Positions 35,051 through 43,995 of a stretch of DNA of 64,000 nt are shown in pieces. The notes beneath the pieces are model-generated. The model was given only the letters and a program-made list of their open reading frames with translations, did no database searches and had not been told where the DNA came from. The DNA lies in contig CAWBZL010000001.1 in NCBI GenBank assembly GCA_963793275.1, positions 400,883-464,882 on the forward strand, in the 5' to 3' direction. Each line of letters starts with the position of its first letter. Position 1 is the first letter of the stretch. Source of the stretch: Marinirhabdus sp963793275. Its GTDB lineage: Bacteria; Bacteroidota; Bacteroidia; Flavobacteriales; Flavobacteriaceae. The position numbers and the translations under genes were made by a program.

Positions 35051-36084
35051 ATCCTCTCCTGCGAAGACAAATATCCAAATATCTTGATCCTTCTCTGGCG
35101 GAAAGTGAAGAACTCAAAAAATTTCTGACCGCTGTAAATGGTTCATACGAAACTAATCAGGATCAATTCAATATGCTTCAAAGAGCGATGAAAATAAGCT
35201 CTGATGAATTATATACCGCGAATAGAAAACTTCAGGCAGAATTCCAGCAACAACAGGATATTCTGGACAGTATTTCCGGTGCGATAAAAGCAATGAATCT
35301 GGATGAATTTGATATTGAAAATGGTCAGTTTCAAATTGGAGATCTGGGAAGTCATATTAAACTTCAAAGTGAAAAGCTGAAAATGGCTGCCATTAAACAG
35401 GAGGAATTACTAAAAAACCTGGAGAAGAAAAATAAAGTGCTTACAGATTATGCGCATATGGTTTCTCATGATCTAAAATCGCCGCTGAGAAATATTAATG
35501 CCCTCATTTCATGGATCCAGGAAGATTTTGGCCACAAGATCGATGATACCGCCAGAAAAAATTTCAGTATGATTTTAAATAACCTTGAAAAGATGGATAA
35601 TCTGATCAATGGTATTTTAAAATATTCGACTATAGAGCAGGCCGAAACAAATGAAAACGAAATCGATCTCAATCTATTAATTCATGAAATTATAGAATTT
35701 CTGGAGGTGCCAGATCGTATTAAGATCAATATCGACAAAGATCTTCCGGTGATTCAAGGGGATAAGTTTAGAATTCAGCAATTATTTCAGAATCTTATCC
35801 AAAACGCTATTCAGAGCATCGATCATGAAAATGGATTCATTGAAATTAATGTAAGCGATTCTGGTTCTATGTGGCAGTTTGAAGTGAAAGATAATGGCCG
35901 TGGAATTCCGGAACGTTACCAACAGAAGATTTTTAATATTTTTGAAAAAATTGAAAATAATCAGTCCGCGACCGGCATAGGTTTATCTATCGTTAAAAAG
36001 GTTATTGAGCATTATGACGGCTCCATTGATCTTAAAAGTGAGGAAGGAGTGGGAACAAGTTTTTATTTTACCATACCAAAATGA
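35047..36084 (+). CDS. cytoplasmic histidine kinase
   Basis: 345 residues. N-terminal helical segment (about 1-125, probably coiled coil contacting the FIST protein), HisKA with H141 in YAHMVSHDLKSPLRN, HATPase_c with NLIQNAIQSI, DNGRGIPER and TGIGLSIVKK. There is no PAS or transmembrane part, so its input must come from another protein, most simply the FIST sensor encoded just before. Overlaps both neighbours by four bases. Confidence 0.9.
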   Translation: MNPLLRRQISKYLDPSLAESEELKKFLTAVNGSYETNQDQFNMLQRAMKISSDELYTANRKLQAEFQQQQDILDSISGAIKAMNLDEFDIENGQFQIGDLGSHIKLQSEKLKMAAIKQEELLKNLEKKNKVLTDYAHMVSHDLKSPLRNINALISWIQEDFGHKIDDTARKNFSMILNNLEKMDNLINGILKYSTIEQAETNENEIDLNLLIHEIIEFLEVPDRIKINIDKDLPVIQGDKFRIQQLFQNLIQNAIQSIDHENGFIEINVSDSGSMWQFEVKDNGRGIPERYQQKIFNIFEKIENNQSATGIGLSIVKKVIEHYDGSIDLKSEEGVGTSFYFTIPK

Positions 36085-36398
36085 AAGAGCAACCAAATTT
36101 ATCATACATCCATCAACTATCTGGTGGTGATAAAGATTTTGAAAATAAACTATTAGCGGTGGTAAACCGGGAGTTGCCAGAGGAAGCAGAAATCTTTTTG
36201 AGGAACCTCAAAAGTGGAGATTTTAAAGAAGCTGCCTCAAATGTTCATAAATTAAAGCACAAAATTAGTATTTTAGGACTTGAAAAATCATATTACGTTG
36301 CTGAACGCTATGAAGACGAGCTTCGGGAAGGTAAGAATGATTTGCAGGCAGAATTTGAAGAAATTCTTCAGAGAATGCTTAATTTTATAAGGTCCTAA
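36081..36398 (+). CDS. stand-alone HPt phosphotransfer protein
   Basis: 105 residues forming a four-helix HPt domain with phospho-histidine H56 in VHKLKHKISILGL. It would move phosphate between receivers, here between the CheY protein, the LytTR regulator and possibly the receiver fused to the glycosyltransferase at 50001. ATG overlaps the kinase stop; the next gene starts 12 bases downstream. Confidence 0.85.
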   Translation: MKEQPNLSYIHQLSGGDKDFENKLLAVVNRELPEEAEIFLRNLKSGDFKEAASNVHKLKHKISILGLEKSYYVAERYEDELREGKNDLQAEFEEILQRMLNFIRS

Positions 36399-36409
36399 AA
36401 TCTATTTAA

Positions 36410-37117
36410 ATGAAGTGTTTAATTATTGATGATGAGGCCACGGCCAGGATGATCCTCAATCAGCTTATCGAAAATAATTCTCATCTGGAACTGGAACAGG
36501 AATTTCCTAATGCCATGCAGGCCATAAAATACCTCAACCAGGAAAGTACCGACCTTATCTTCCTGGATATTCATATGCCAGATTTCACAGGGTTCGATTT
36601 TATCCAGACACTTAAAAATCCGCCAAACGTGATTCTTACAACTTCAGACAAAAGTTTTGCCATAGAAGCTTTTGAATATGACTGTATTGTGGATTACCTG
36701 GTGAAACCCATCACCCAGGAGCGTTTCGATAAGGCGGTTCAAAAAGCTCTAAAATCAAAACCAGCCAGAAAGAGTGAAGATCCGATTTCAGAATTGAACA
36801 AAACCGACAATGATCTTTACGTAAACATTGATCGCAGGCTTATAAAAATTGATATTTCCAGTATTTACCTTATCGAAGCAAAAGGAGATTACATACAAAT
36901 CAAAACCTTTGAAAAGAATTATACTGTTCATTCTACCTTAAAAAAAATTACAGATAAGTTACCGGATGATCTATTTCTTAAGATCCACCGCTCATATGTT
37001 ATCAACACAAAACACATTATTGATATTGAGGACAATAGTGTTTTAATAGAAAAAGACGTGGTCCCGGTAAGCCGCAGTAACCGCCCCGAATTGATGAAAA
37101 GACTTAATCTACTATAA
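36410..37117 (+). CDS. LytTR-family response regulator
   Basis: 235 residues: receiver with acidic pair D7-D8 and phospho-acceptor D53 (FLDIHMPDFTGFDF, then VKPITQERF), and C-terminal LytTR DNA-binding domain (YVNIDRRLIKIDISSIYLIE, GDYIQI, FLKIHRSYVINTKHI, VPVSRSNRPELMKRL). It is the transcriptional output of the operon. LytTR proteins bind pairs of direct repeats about two helix turns apart; two such pairs stand before exopolysaccharide genes at 42637 and 49887. Confidence 0.92.
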   Translation: MKCLIIDDEATARMILNQLIENNSHLELEQEFPNAMQAIKYLNQESTDLIFLDIHMPDFTGFDFIQTLKNPPNVILTTSDKSFAIEAFEYDCIVDYLVKPITQERFDKAVQKALKSKPARKSEDPISELNKTDNDLYVNIDRRLIKIDISSIYLIEAKGDYIQIKTFEKNYTVHSTLKKITDKLPDDLFLKIHRSYVINTKHIIDIEDNSVLIEKDVVPVSRSNRPELMKRLNLL

Positions 37118-37243
37118 ACAGTTCGTCTATAGATAATTTCCACTCGGCACAGCTCTATTTAGCTTAATCGAATATTTCCATTAGCATCGCTATTCTCAGG
37201 TAATTTTACAAATGGATAACCTGAACACTTAAATTTTTTAGCG

Positions 37244-38323
37244 ATGAGAAATCACAATTACGCAGTTATAATGGCCGGAGGGGTTGGAAGCAGATTCTGG
37301 CCGGTAAGCAAACAATCTAACCCAAAACAATTTCAGGATATTTTAGGTTGCGGAAAAACGTTGATACAAACAACTTTTGACCGCCTGGCTAAATTTATTC
37401 CTGCTGAAAATATTTATATACTTACTAATTCACTTTATAAGGATATTATTCAGGAGCAGTTACCAGAAATAACCGAGGAGCAACTTGTCATGGAACCTGT
37501 TATGAGAAATACAGCTCCCTGTATTTTACTGGCAGCCATGAAAATCTTTAAAAAGGATGCTCTGGCCAGAATGCTGGTCGCTCCCAGTGATCACTGGATC
37601 CAGAAAGAAGATAATTTCCAGAAAGACATGGAAATGGCGTTTGATCAGGCCGCTTCAGGAGAAAAACTAATCACTTTTGGAATTCCTCCTACTTTCCCTA
37701 ATACCGGCTACGGATATATTCAATATGAAAAATTAGTCGATCAGAACATTTTTCCGGTTCAAAGATTTACTGAAAAACCAGATTTTCAATCGGCACAGAA
37801 CTTTATTGAAGCGGGGAATTATTTATGGAACAGCGGAATCTTTGTCTGGAGAGCTTCAACTATCCTAGAGAAGTTTGAAGAGCATTTGCCTGAAATGTAT
37901 AGACTATTTTCCCTTGGTAAGCTATTTTATAATACTAAGGGCGAACATAGTTTTCTTTCTTTTCATTATGGTTTAGCTGAAAACATCTCTATAGATTATG
38001 GCATTATTGAAAAATCTACAGACGTGAACGTTATTCCGGCAAGCTTTTCCTGGAATGACCTTGGAACCTGGTGCTCACTTCAGGATGAATTGCCTGGAGA
38101 TGAGGAAAGGAATACGGTGGTTAACAGCAGATTTATACCTATGGAGGCCAGTGGGAATATTATCAGGACTGAAAGTGATAAAGTAGTTCTTGTAGATGGC
38201 CTTTCAGATTATATGGTTCTGGAGAACAACGAAGTATTACTGATCGTTCCGAAAAGTAAAGAACAGAAAATCAAGAACATTCGGGAAAGCGTCATGGAAA
38301 AATATGGGGTGCAATTCGGATAA
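37244..38323 (+). CDS. manC: mannose-1-phosphate guanylyltransferase
   Basis: 359 residues of the nucleotidyltransferase type only, without the fused isomerase domain. The signature MAGGVGSRFWPVSKQSNPKQ binds GTP, FTEKP holds the sugar-phosphate site, and NSGIFVWRAS and SIDYGIIEKS are typical. It makes GDP-mannose from mannose 1-phosphate and GTP. Together with the ManA-like isomerase at 51246 the locus can make GDP-mannose from fructose 6-phosphate if a phosphomannomutase is supplied from elsewhere. 126 bp after the LytTR gene, with its own likely promoter (TAATTTTA near 37201). Confidence 0.92.
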   Translation: MRNHNYAVIMAGGVGSRFWPVSKQSNPKQFQDILGCGKTLIQTTFDRLAKFIPAENIYILTNSLYKDIIQEQLPEITEEQLVMEPVMRNTAPCILLAAMKIFKKDALARMLVAPSDHWIQKEDNFQKDMEMAFDQAASGEKLITFGIPPTFPNTGYGYIQYEKLVDQNIFPVQRFTEKPDFQSAQNFIEAGNYLWNSGIFVWRASTILEKFEEHLPEMYRLFSLGKLFYNTKGEHSFLSFHYGLAENISIDYGIIEKSTDVNVIPASFSWNDLGTWCSLQDELPGDEERNTVVNSRFIPMEASGNIIRTESDKVVLVDGLSDYMVLENNEVLLIVPKSKEQKIKNIRESVMEKYGVQFG

Positions 38324-38387
38324 ACCCTAAAAGATGCAAGCTTAGTTTGTTGGTTACTCACTAAGTTATTTAGGTGGTTAGGTTGAT

Positions 38388-38418
38388 AAGCCGGGGGAAA
38401 TCCTCCGGCTTTTCTTTT
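38388..38418 (+). terminator. Rho-independent terminator after manC
   Basis: AAGCCGG (38388-38394) pairs with CCGGCTT (38405-38411) with further GG/CC pairing inside the loop, followed by T-rich sequence. Confidence 0.8.
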
Positions 38419-38763
38419 TGATATTTTAGCACCGGTAAATAAGACTGGGTTAAGAGCCTAAATATTAGCAAGGTTAAGATCGTAGATTAATTTTAGTAAG
38501 CTTAACCAGGCTCATTTATATATTTAATTACGTTTGTCCTTATCTGAGAATAATTAACAGGATTGAACGATTTAAATACTACAATCACTATGTAATTTGC
38601 TGATCGAACCCTCTTTTCAGTGATTCGGAATGACCTATTCAATTGATCAACCAGCAATGATAGTTTTAAATTCTTTTCATCATCCGCAGCTTTTGGTTAG
38701 CTTCGATACCGAAATTCTTCAGAACATAATAGAACAATTTTTATAACACATTCAACCGGAAAT
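38419..38763. other. intergenic region, one possible 38-codon frame
   Basis: About 345 AT-rich bases between the manC terminator and a second terminator. The only noteworthy frame is 38630-38746 (+), MTYSIDQPAMIVLNSFHHPQ and on to IIEQFL, 38 residues, with no recognisable family and no proven leader. I do not call it a gene. The sequence TTAAGAGCCT ... AACCAGGCTC around 38452-38513 can form a loose hairpin. Confidence 0.35.
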
Positions 38764-38798
38764 AAAAAAGGACCTGCTAATTAACAGGTCCTTTTTTT
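38764..38798. terminator. bidirectional terminator
   Basis: Perfect 13-bp stem AAAAAAGGACCTG (38764-38776) with CAGGTCCTTTTTT (38785-38797). A and T arms on both sides allow function on either strand; it separates manC (+) from the exporter gene (-). Confidence 0.85.
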
Positions 38799-38874
38799 AT
38801 ACTATAATTATTTATTTACAGTATTCAGAATTCAATTTAAGTCTTGATCCGGGCTAATCTTAAAGAAATAACTA

Positions 38875-40929
38875 TCACAATTTGAATACAGGCTTTTTGG
38901 TGATCTGCCATTTAAGATTGATCCCAAATTCAGTATACGTAAATCCCGCGGCTGTTGCAGAAGCAATATTAAAATGATTTCCATAAACGCTTGCCATAAA
39001 TCGGTCGCTTATCTGGTAACCAACTCTACCCATCAAACGATAGGTAGATTGCTTTTGCTCATCCTCTATAAACTGGTAACCTGTGGCAGCCGTTAAGTCG
39101 TAATTGATCTTAGAATCCTGATCATTTCCCAATAGGTTTACAAAGATCTCTGCAGCCTGGAATTTCTCGGGGCTAAAATACAACTCAGGCATCTGATCTT
39201 TAAAACTGATATATTGATAATTGAAGCCTCCTTTTAGCAAAGGTTTTTTCAGGAAGCTATAATAGATCGATGTAAATAATAATTCCCTGCTATTCTCATC
39301 ACTCTGCTCTGTGTGCATATACTGCAGATACCACCCCAGTCCATAAGTAGTGGAATAGTTATTATTCAGGAAAATATGGTTTCCGGCAATCTGCCTGTTC
39401 AATAATTCCGCATTAAAATCCTGCAGATCTCTACGGTATCCTATCTCCAGATCATCCCTTGTGAAAGGTTTAATAGCCACAGAAAATTCACCTACAAGGT
39501 TAGTATAGTCGGTTTCTGTAGAATTCGCTTTTACTAATCCGCCATCAACTTTCAGCCTGAAAGCAGGTGATATTCTATAAGCAACCGCCATGTCAAATTG
39601 ATTAGAAGTAGCTTCATTATTAGTCGTAGGATTTTTGGTTTCTCTGTAGGTATACGCTCCAAAGAATTCCAGATCTGGATTCACCGGAAATCTAATTGCC
39701 GTCGTTGAAGCTACCGCTTCGTTATCTCCATTATCGAATGAATAACTTAAATTTTCTTCCAGTACAGGCGAATAGATTCTATCCAGTTTTTTCATAAACT
39801 GCTCGGCATCCTGCTGATTTTTGTAATATTCAAGAGTCTTGTCTGCAGCATTTTTTGCCATCCTGGCTTCTCCCCTTGCGAAATAGGCATTCGCTATTCC
39901 AAGATTTCCATCGAATGAAGCCGAATCTTTTTCCAGGATCTTTTTATAATTACCAATACTTGTTTTAAAATCACCTGTGTACATTCCTAAAGTAGCTTCC
40001 AGTGCGAGAATCCTGATCTCTGAACCGTATTCAGCTTCCATTTCAGCTATAAAACCTTCGGCCTGAGCATATTTGTTATTCCAGATCAAGGCCTGAGCAT
40101 ATCTCTCTTTTGTTTCCAGAATTTTTAAAGAATCAGTAGACTTTCCTGAAAGAGACAGAGCCTCTTCAGCATATTTCAATGCCTCCTTCTCTTCTCCTCC
40201 AACATGAGCAGCTAATGAATTACCATTATAAGCAGTAATGCTATCATTAAGATTAAGAGCAAGGGATTCGTATACCTGCTTTGCAGCGAAAGAGTTCTTG
40301 GTAATAAGGTAAACATTTGCTTTATTTAGTAAACTCTCCTTATCCCCGGGGAAATCCTGAAGATTTTCATCTAACATATTAATAGCGTTCTGATATTGTC
40401 TCTCCTGAAGATGTTGATTGGCATAACCAAGCCTTATATATTTTCTGGAGATCATCGCATTTGGATTTTGTGGAGAAACTTCTAAAGCTGTATTTACTGT
40501 TTCCAAAGCCGGTTGATAATCCTTTAAGTTACTTAAGGTATTAGCATATCCTAATAGTGCACCAAAGTTTTCAGGATTCTTAGAAACCAGTTTTTCATAA
40601 TACGCTTCAGCATCTTCATATTCCTTATTCCATAGAAGGGATTCGGCATAATTCAGTTTTACCTCAAGATCTTCAGGATAATCGGTTAACAGATCACTGA
40701 ATATATCTTTTGCCTCTGCAGGATCATTATGTAAACCAACAGCACGTGCATAACACAGTCGGGCCGTTTTATTCTCAGGATAGTCTAATAAGATCTGAGC
40801 AAAGAACTTTTCAGCTTTTTCAAATTCTCCTTTTTCCAAATTCTGAAAGCCCTGCTGCATTTCCTGGGCACTAATATTATAACTAAAAAGAGCCAGAAAA
40901 ACGCTTACTATTACTACTTGAATCTTCAT
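38875..40929 (-). CDS. TPR protein with C-terminal outer-membrane beta-barrel (YaiO-like)
   Basis: 684 residues: Sec leader (MKIQVVIVSVFLALFSYNIS, cleavage near ISA), about nine tetratricopeptide repeats (residues 20-370; FQNLEKGEFEKAEKFFAQIL, YAESLLWNKEYEDAEAYYEK), then a beta-barrel of alternating strands (about 395-684; FFGAYTYRETKN, LEIGYRRDLQDF, TYTEFGINLKWQITKKPVFKL). A periplasmic TPR scaffold plus outer-membrane pore is the layout of polysaccharide exporters such as PgaA and BcsC. It is divergent from the STAS-flippase-glycosyltransferase genes. Confidence 0.85.
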   Translation of the reverse strand: MKIQVVIVSVFLALFSYNISAQEMQQGFQNLEKGEFEKAEKFFAQILLDYPENKTARLCYARAVGLHNDPAEAKDIFSDLLTDYPEDLEVKLNYAESLLWNKEYEDAEAYYEKLVSKNPENFGALLGYANTLSNLKDYQPALETVNTALEVSPQNPNAMISRKYIRLGYANQHLQERQYQNAINMLDENLQDFPGDKESLLNKANVYLITKNSFAAKQVYESLALNLNDSITAYNGNSLAAHVGGEEKEALKYAEEALSLSGKSTDSLKILETKERYAQALIWNNKYAQAEGFIAEMEAEYGSEIRILALEATLGMYTGDFKTSIGNYKKILEKDSASFDGNLGIANAYFARGEARMAKNAADKTLEYYKNQQDAEQFMKKLDRIYSPVLEENLSYSFDNGDNEAVASTTAIRFPVNPDLEFFGAYTYRETKNPTTNNEATSNQFDMAVAYRISPAFRLKVDGGLVKANSTETDYTNLVGEFSVAIKPFTRDDLEIGYRRDLQDFNAELLNRQIAGNHIFLNNNYSTTYGLGWYLQYMHTEQSDENSRELLFTSIYYSFLKKPLLKGGFNYQYISFKDQMPELYFSPEKFQAAEIFVNLLGNDQDSKINYDLTAATGYQFIEDEQKQSTYRLMGRVGYQISDRFMASVYGNHFNIASATAAGFTYTEFGINLKWQITKKPVFKL

Positions 40930-41001
40930 GGTTTAGGTGGTTTAGATTACTATTTGCAAGTTAAAACCACATCTGTCATATTTCATCTACACAAAAACGC
41001 C

Positions 41002-41021
41002 ATCCGTCGAAAGAGACGGAT
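41002..41021. promoter_or_regulatory. inverted repeat in the divergent promoter region
   Basis: ATCCGTC (41002-41008), 6-nt spacer, GACGGAT (41015-41021), perfect. Placed between the exporter gene (-) and the STAS gene (+), so it may be an operator for both. The left arm runs into GAAAG, as the LytTR-like repeats do. Confidence 0.4.
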
Positions 41022-41078
41022 TACTCATTGATTTTCGAAAGATATTAGCGTCAGATATTAATCATAAAACCTAAAATT

Positions 41079-41390
41079 ATGGCACTTACAATTAACGAAA
41101 ACAACGGAGTTTTTGAAGTAACCGGAAACCTTTCAGCATCTAACACTTACCAGGTTAGAAAGTATTTTGAGATCATGATACAAATGAAAGGTAACCTTAG
41201 AATAAGTCTTGAAAAACTGGATAGTTTGGATATTGGTAGTGTATTTGAATTTAGAACACTAATATCTTATGCAGCTAGACATGGTAAGACTATCACTTTT
41301 GATGGAGCAAAAAACAAAAAGATTCGGGGCGCCCTGATTGGATCGGGATATGATCTTTTCAGTTTCCAGCTTGTTAAAATGAGTGCTTAA
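41079..41390 (+). CDS. STAS-like domain protein
   Basis: 103 residues. The pattern FEVTGNLSASNTYQVRKYFE, LRISLEKLDSLDIGSVFEFR and GKTITFDGAKNKKIRGALIG follows the STAS fold (anti-sigma-factor antagonist type). The usual phospho-accepting serine after D is replaced by an Ile/Gly stretch (DSLDIGSV), so control by phosphorylation is doubtful. It may instead act as a scaffold for the membrane enzymes of the locus. 11 bases before the flippase gene. Confidence 0.6.
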   Translation: MALTINENNGVFEVTGNLSASNTYQVRKYFEIMIQMKGNLRISLEKLDSLDIGSVFEFRTLISYAARHGKTITFDGAKNKKIRGALIGSGYDLFSFQLVKMSA

Positions 41391-41401
41391 AACATAAAAT
41401 C

Positions 41402-42652
41402 ATGACCCCTTTAAAACTTCAAAAATTCCGAATCAATTTTCAGGCATCGCAGGTATTTATGCTCAGCGCCATGATTGTAAATATTGGAAACTATCTTTAT
41501 AATCTTGCACTTGGCCGCCTGCTAGGACCTGAAGCATTTGCAGACGCTGCGATCCTTATCACCTTCCTACTCATACTTTCTTTTATGGCGATGACGCTAC
41601 AGCTTAGTGTAGCCAAGTTTACAGGTAGTTTTGATGAAGGCAAGAAAGAAGCATTCCTTAATTACTGCAGAAAATGGAGTCTGGTAATTGGTGCGATCGT
41701 GGGGCTTTTAATCTTTCTACTTGCTACAGAATTACAGGGCTGGTTCAATACCGAATCTGCCGGAATGTTCCGGATTTTTGGAATGGGGGTTCCTATTTAC
41801 TTTCTAATGAGCGTCAATAGAGGATATTTCCAGGGAGAACAGGAATTCATAAAGCTTTCTATTACCTATCAGGGTGAAATGCTTAGCAGGTTATTTTTAA
41901 CGCTGGCTTTTATTCTGATGTTACCCTTTCAAAGTTCTGAATTAGTATCGTTAGGAATATTGATCTCTCTGATTCCTGGAATGCTTCCTTTCAAAAAAGT
42001 AAAAAGCAAGATACTCCCGGCAATTAATAAAGAGGAAATAAGTCACCTTAAAAAATTTGTTCTGGTAACCGCTTTTTATGAACTCACCCAGATCCTGATC
42101 AATAATGGGGATATTTTATTGGTAAAGCATTTCTTCGATTCTCATGCAGCCGGATTATATTCCTCAATGGCACTTATTGGTCGTGGAGTATATTTTGTAG
42201 CATGGATGTTTGTGATGCTTCTGCTCCCAGAAGTAGTCAAAAGACATAAGGAAGGCAGAGATACCAAAAAGATCTTTTTCAAATACTTAGGAATGATCAC
42301 GGTTCTGGTTACCGGAGTGGTTCTATTGAATCTGCTTTTCCCGGAATTTATTATCAACATATTATTTGGTAGCGCCTATACTGAGGTCTCAAGAATGTTA
42401 TGGAAATATGCTCTCGCAAGTGCTTTATTCGCCTTGGCTAATGTCTTCGTGTACTACTTCCTGTCATTGGATAGATATTTACCGGTCTTGGTTTCAGGAG
42501 TATTTGGAGTACTACAATTAGCCATCATATTTTTTAAGCATGAAACTTTAGAAATGGTGGTAGAAGCACAGATCTATGTCATGTTGAGCCTGCTAATTCT
42601 GCAAGCCGCTTATTTTATTTATCAGGACAAAAATTCCATTCACCGAAACTAA
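41402..42652 (+). CDS. polysaccharide flippase (Wzx/MOP superfamily)
   Basis: 416 residues with about 12 membrane segments and the MOP-type opening (NIGNYLYNLALGRLLGPEAF) with charged loops between helices (SVAKFTGSFDEGKKEAF). Predicted to flip lipid-linked sugar units across the inner membrane. The 3' end of the gene contains one half of a LytTR-like repeat pair that belongs to the next promoter. Confidence 0.85.
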   Translation: MTPLKLQKFRINFQASQVFMLSAMIVNIGNYLYNLALGRLLGPEAFADAAILITFLLILSFMAMTLQLSVAKFTGSFDEGKKEAFLNYCRKWSLVIGAIVGLLIFLLATELQGWFNTESAGMFRIFGMGVPIYFLMSVNRGYFQGEQEFIKLSITYQGEMLSRLFLTLAFILMLPFQSSELVSLGILISLIPGMLPFKKVKSKILPAINKEEISHLKKFVLVTAFYELTQILINNGDILLVKHFFDSHAAGLYSSMALIGRGVYFVAWMFVMLLLPEVVKRHKEGRDTKKIFFKYLGMITVLVTGVVLLNLLFPEFIINILFGSAYTEVSRMLWKYALASALFALANVFVYYFLSLDRYLPVLVSGVFGVLQLAIIFFKHETLEMVVEAQIYVMLSLLILQAAYFIYQDKNSIHRN

Positions 42653-42670
42653 TTTCCTATCTGTCGAAAT
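42637..42670 (+). promoter_or_regulatory. 21-bp-spaced direct repeats, possible LytTR site
   Basis: CATTCACCGAAAC (42637-42649, inside the flippase 3' end) and TATCTGTCGAAAT (42658-42670) begin 21 bp apart and share ATnnnnCGAAA. The same element and spacing occurs at 49887-49920. A -7-like box GATATTTG follows near 42698, 43 bp before the glycosyltransferase start. Confidence 0.35.
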
Positions 42671-42740
42671 ATTTAAAATTCACTGAAGATCAGACTGATA
42701 TTTGCCTCATCCACTAATACCTAATTAAAAAATAGAAATT

Positions 42741-43946
42741 ATGAAACTAGCACTTGTAACCGCATTTCCGCCCAGTAAAGTAACCTTGAATGAATATGGT
42801 TATCACCTGGCAAAACAATTTGCACAGAAAGAAGAAGTAGAGGAGCTAATCCTGATCACAGATCATACAGAGGAGAAAAAAGAAATTGATTTTGAAACTT
42901 CAGAATGTAAGATAACTGTAAAAGATAGCTGGAGTTTTAATAGCTATAAGAACATCTTCAGCATTTATAAAAGTTTGAATGAATCAAAACCTGATGCGAT
43001 CCTTTTCAATCTCCAGTTTATGAAGTTCGGAGATAAAAAGATCCCTGCTGCCCTTGGCCTTTTTTTGCCTCTTATATTTAAATTGAAAGGAATACCTACC
43101 ATTGTCCTTTTACATAATATTCTTGAGACTGTAGATCTTGGAAATGCAGGATTTACAGAGAATAAAATTCTACAGAAGGTATTTAATACTATTGGAAGTG
43201 TATTGACAAAGGTGATCCTACAAGCCGATACTGTAGCACTTACTATTGGCAAATATGTAGATGTGGTGAAGCAGAAGTATAGAGTACAGAATGTACTACA
43301 AATTCCGCACGGTTCCTTTGAAACTCCGCCAGAACCAAATTTTGATTTACCTGCCGGACCTAAAAAGATCATGACCTTCGGAAAATTTGGAACCTACAAA
43401 AAAGTAGAGATCCTTATTGAAGCGGTTGAAAAACTTAGAAAAACGACAGATCAGGAATTGGAGATTGTCATTGCCGGTACAGACAGTCCAAATACTCCGG
43501 GCTACCTGGCTACTATGATGCAAAAATTTGAGCATGTGGAAAATTTAACTTTCACTGGTTATGTTGCCGAAGAAGATGTCCCTACCATCTTTGGAGAAAG
43601 CGCCGTAGTAGTGTTTCCCTACACTTCAACAACAGGTAGCTCCGGAGTTTTACATCAGGCGGGTAGTTATGGCAAAGCGGTTGTAATGCCAAGCCTGGGA
43701 GACCTCGCGCTATTGGTGGAAGAAGAAGGGTATACCGGAGAATTCTTTCGTCCCGGAAACGTAGACTCTCTGGCTCATTCTTTAGAGCACATCATCGAAA
43801 ATGATCTCTACAGAAGAAGAATTGGTGAGATAAACTACGATGCAGCTTGCAGTTTACCTATGGAAACTATTGCTCAGATGTACCTGGACGAATTCAAAAA
43901 AATAGAAGAGAAAAAGATGAATCTGGAATATGCGAATGTTGGTTAG
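42741..43946 (+). CDS. glycosyltransferase family 4
   Basis: 401 residues with the GT-B opening (LALVTAFPPSKVTLNEYGYH), donor-site helix (KKIMTFGKFGTYKKVEILIE) and the GT1/GT4 acceptor/nucleotide region (VVFPYTSTTGSSGVLHQAGS, AVVMPSLGDLALLVEEEGYT). A soluble or membrane-peripheral enzyme adding sugars, probably mannose from GDP-mannose given the neighbours. Has its own leader, and is followed by a strong terminator. Confidence 0.88.
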   Translation: MKLALVTAFPPSKVTLNEYGYHLAKQFAQKEEVEELILITDHTEEKKEIDFETSECKITVKDSWSFNSYKNIFSIYKSLNESKPDAILFNLQFMKFGDKKIPAALGLFLPLIFKLKGIPTIVLLHNILETVDLGNAGFTENKILQKVFNTIGSVLTKVILQADTVALTIGKYVDVVKQKYRVQNVLQIPHGSFETPPEPNFDLPAGPKKIMTFGKFGTYKKVEILIEAVEKLRKTTDQELEIVIAGTDSPNTPGYLATMMQKFEHVENLTFTGYVAEEDVPTIFGESAVVVFPYTSTTGSSGVLHQAGSYGKAVVMPSLGDLALLVEEEGYTGEFFRPGNVDSLAHSLEHIIENDLYRRRIGEINYDAACSLPMETIAQMYLDEFKKIEEKKMNLEYANVG

Positions 43947-43965
43947 TTCATTTTGATTGATGAGG

Positions 43966-43995
43966 AAAAAGCAGGGAGGGGATCCCTGCTTTTTT
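43966..43995. terminator. terminator shared by convergent genes
   Basis: AAAAAGCAGGG (43966-43976) with CCCTGCTTTTT (43984-43994). Ends the glycosyltransferase transcript and lies exactly at the stop of the minus-strand hydrolase pseudogene, so it serves both. Confidence 0.85.

Noticed and set aside
38630..38746. 38-codon frame between manC and the exporter gene
   Set aside because: No homologous pattern, promoter or leader that I can support; mentioned only within the intergenic entry.
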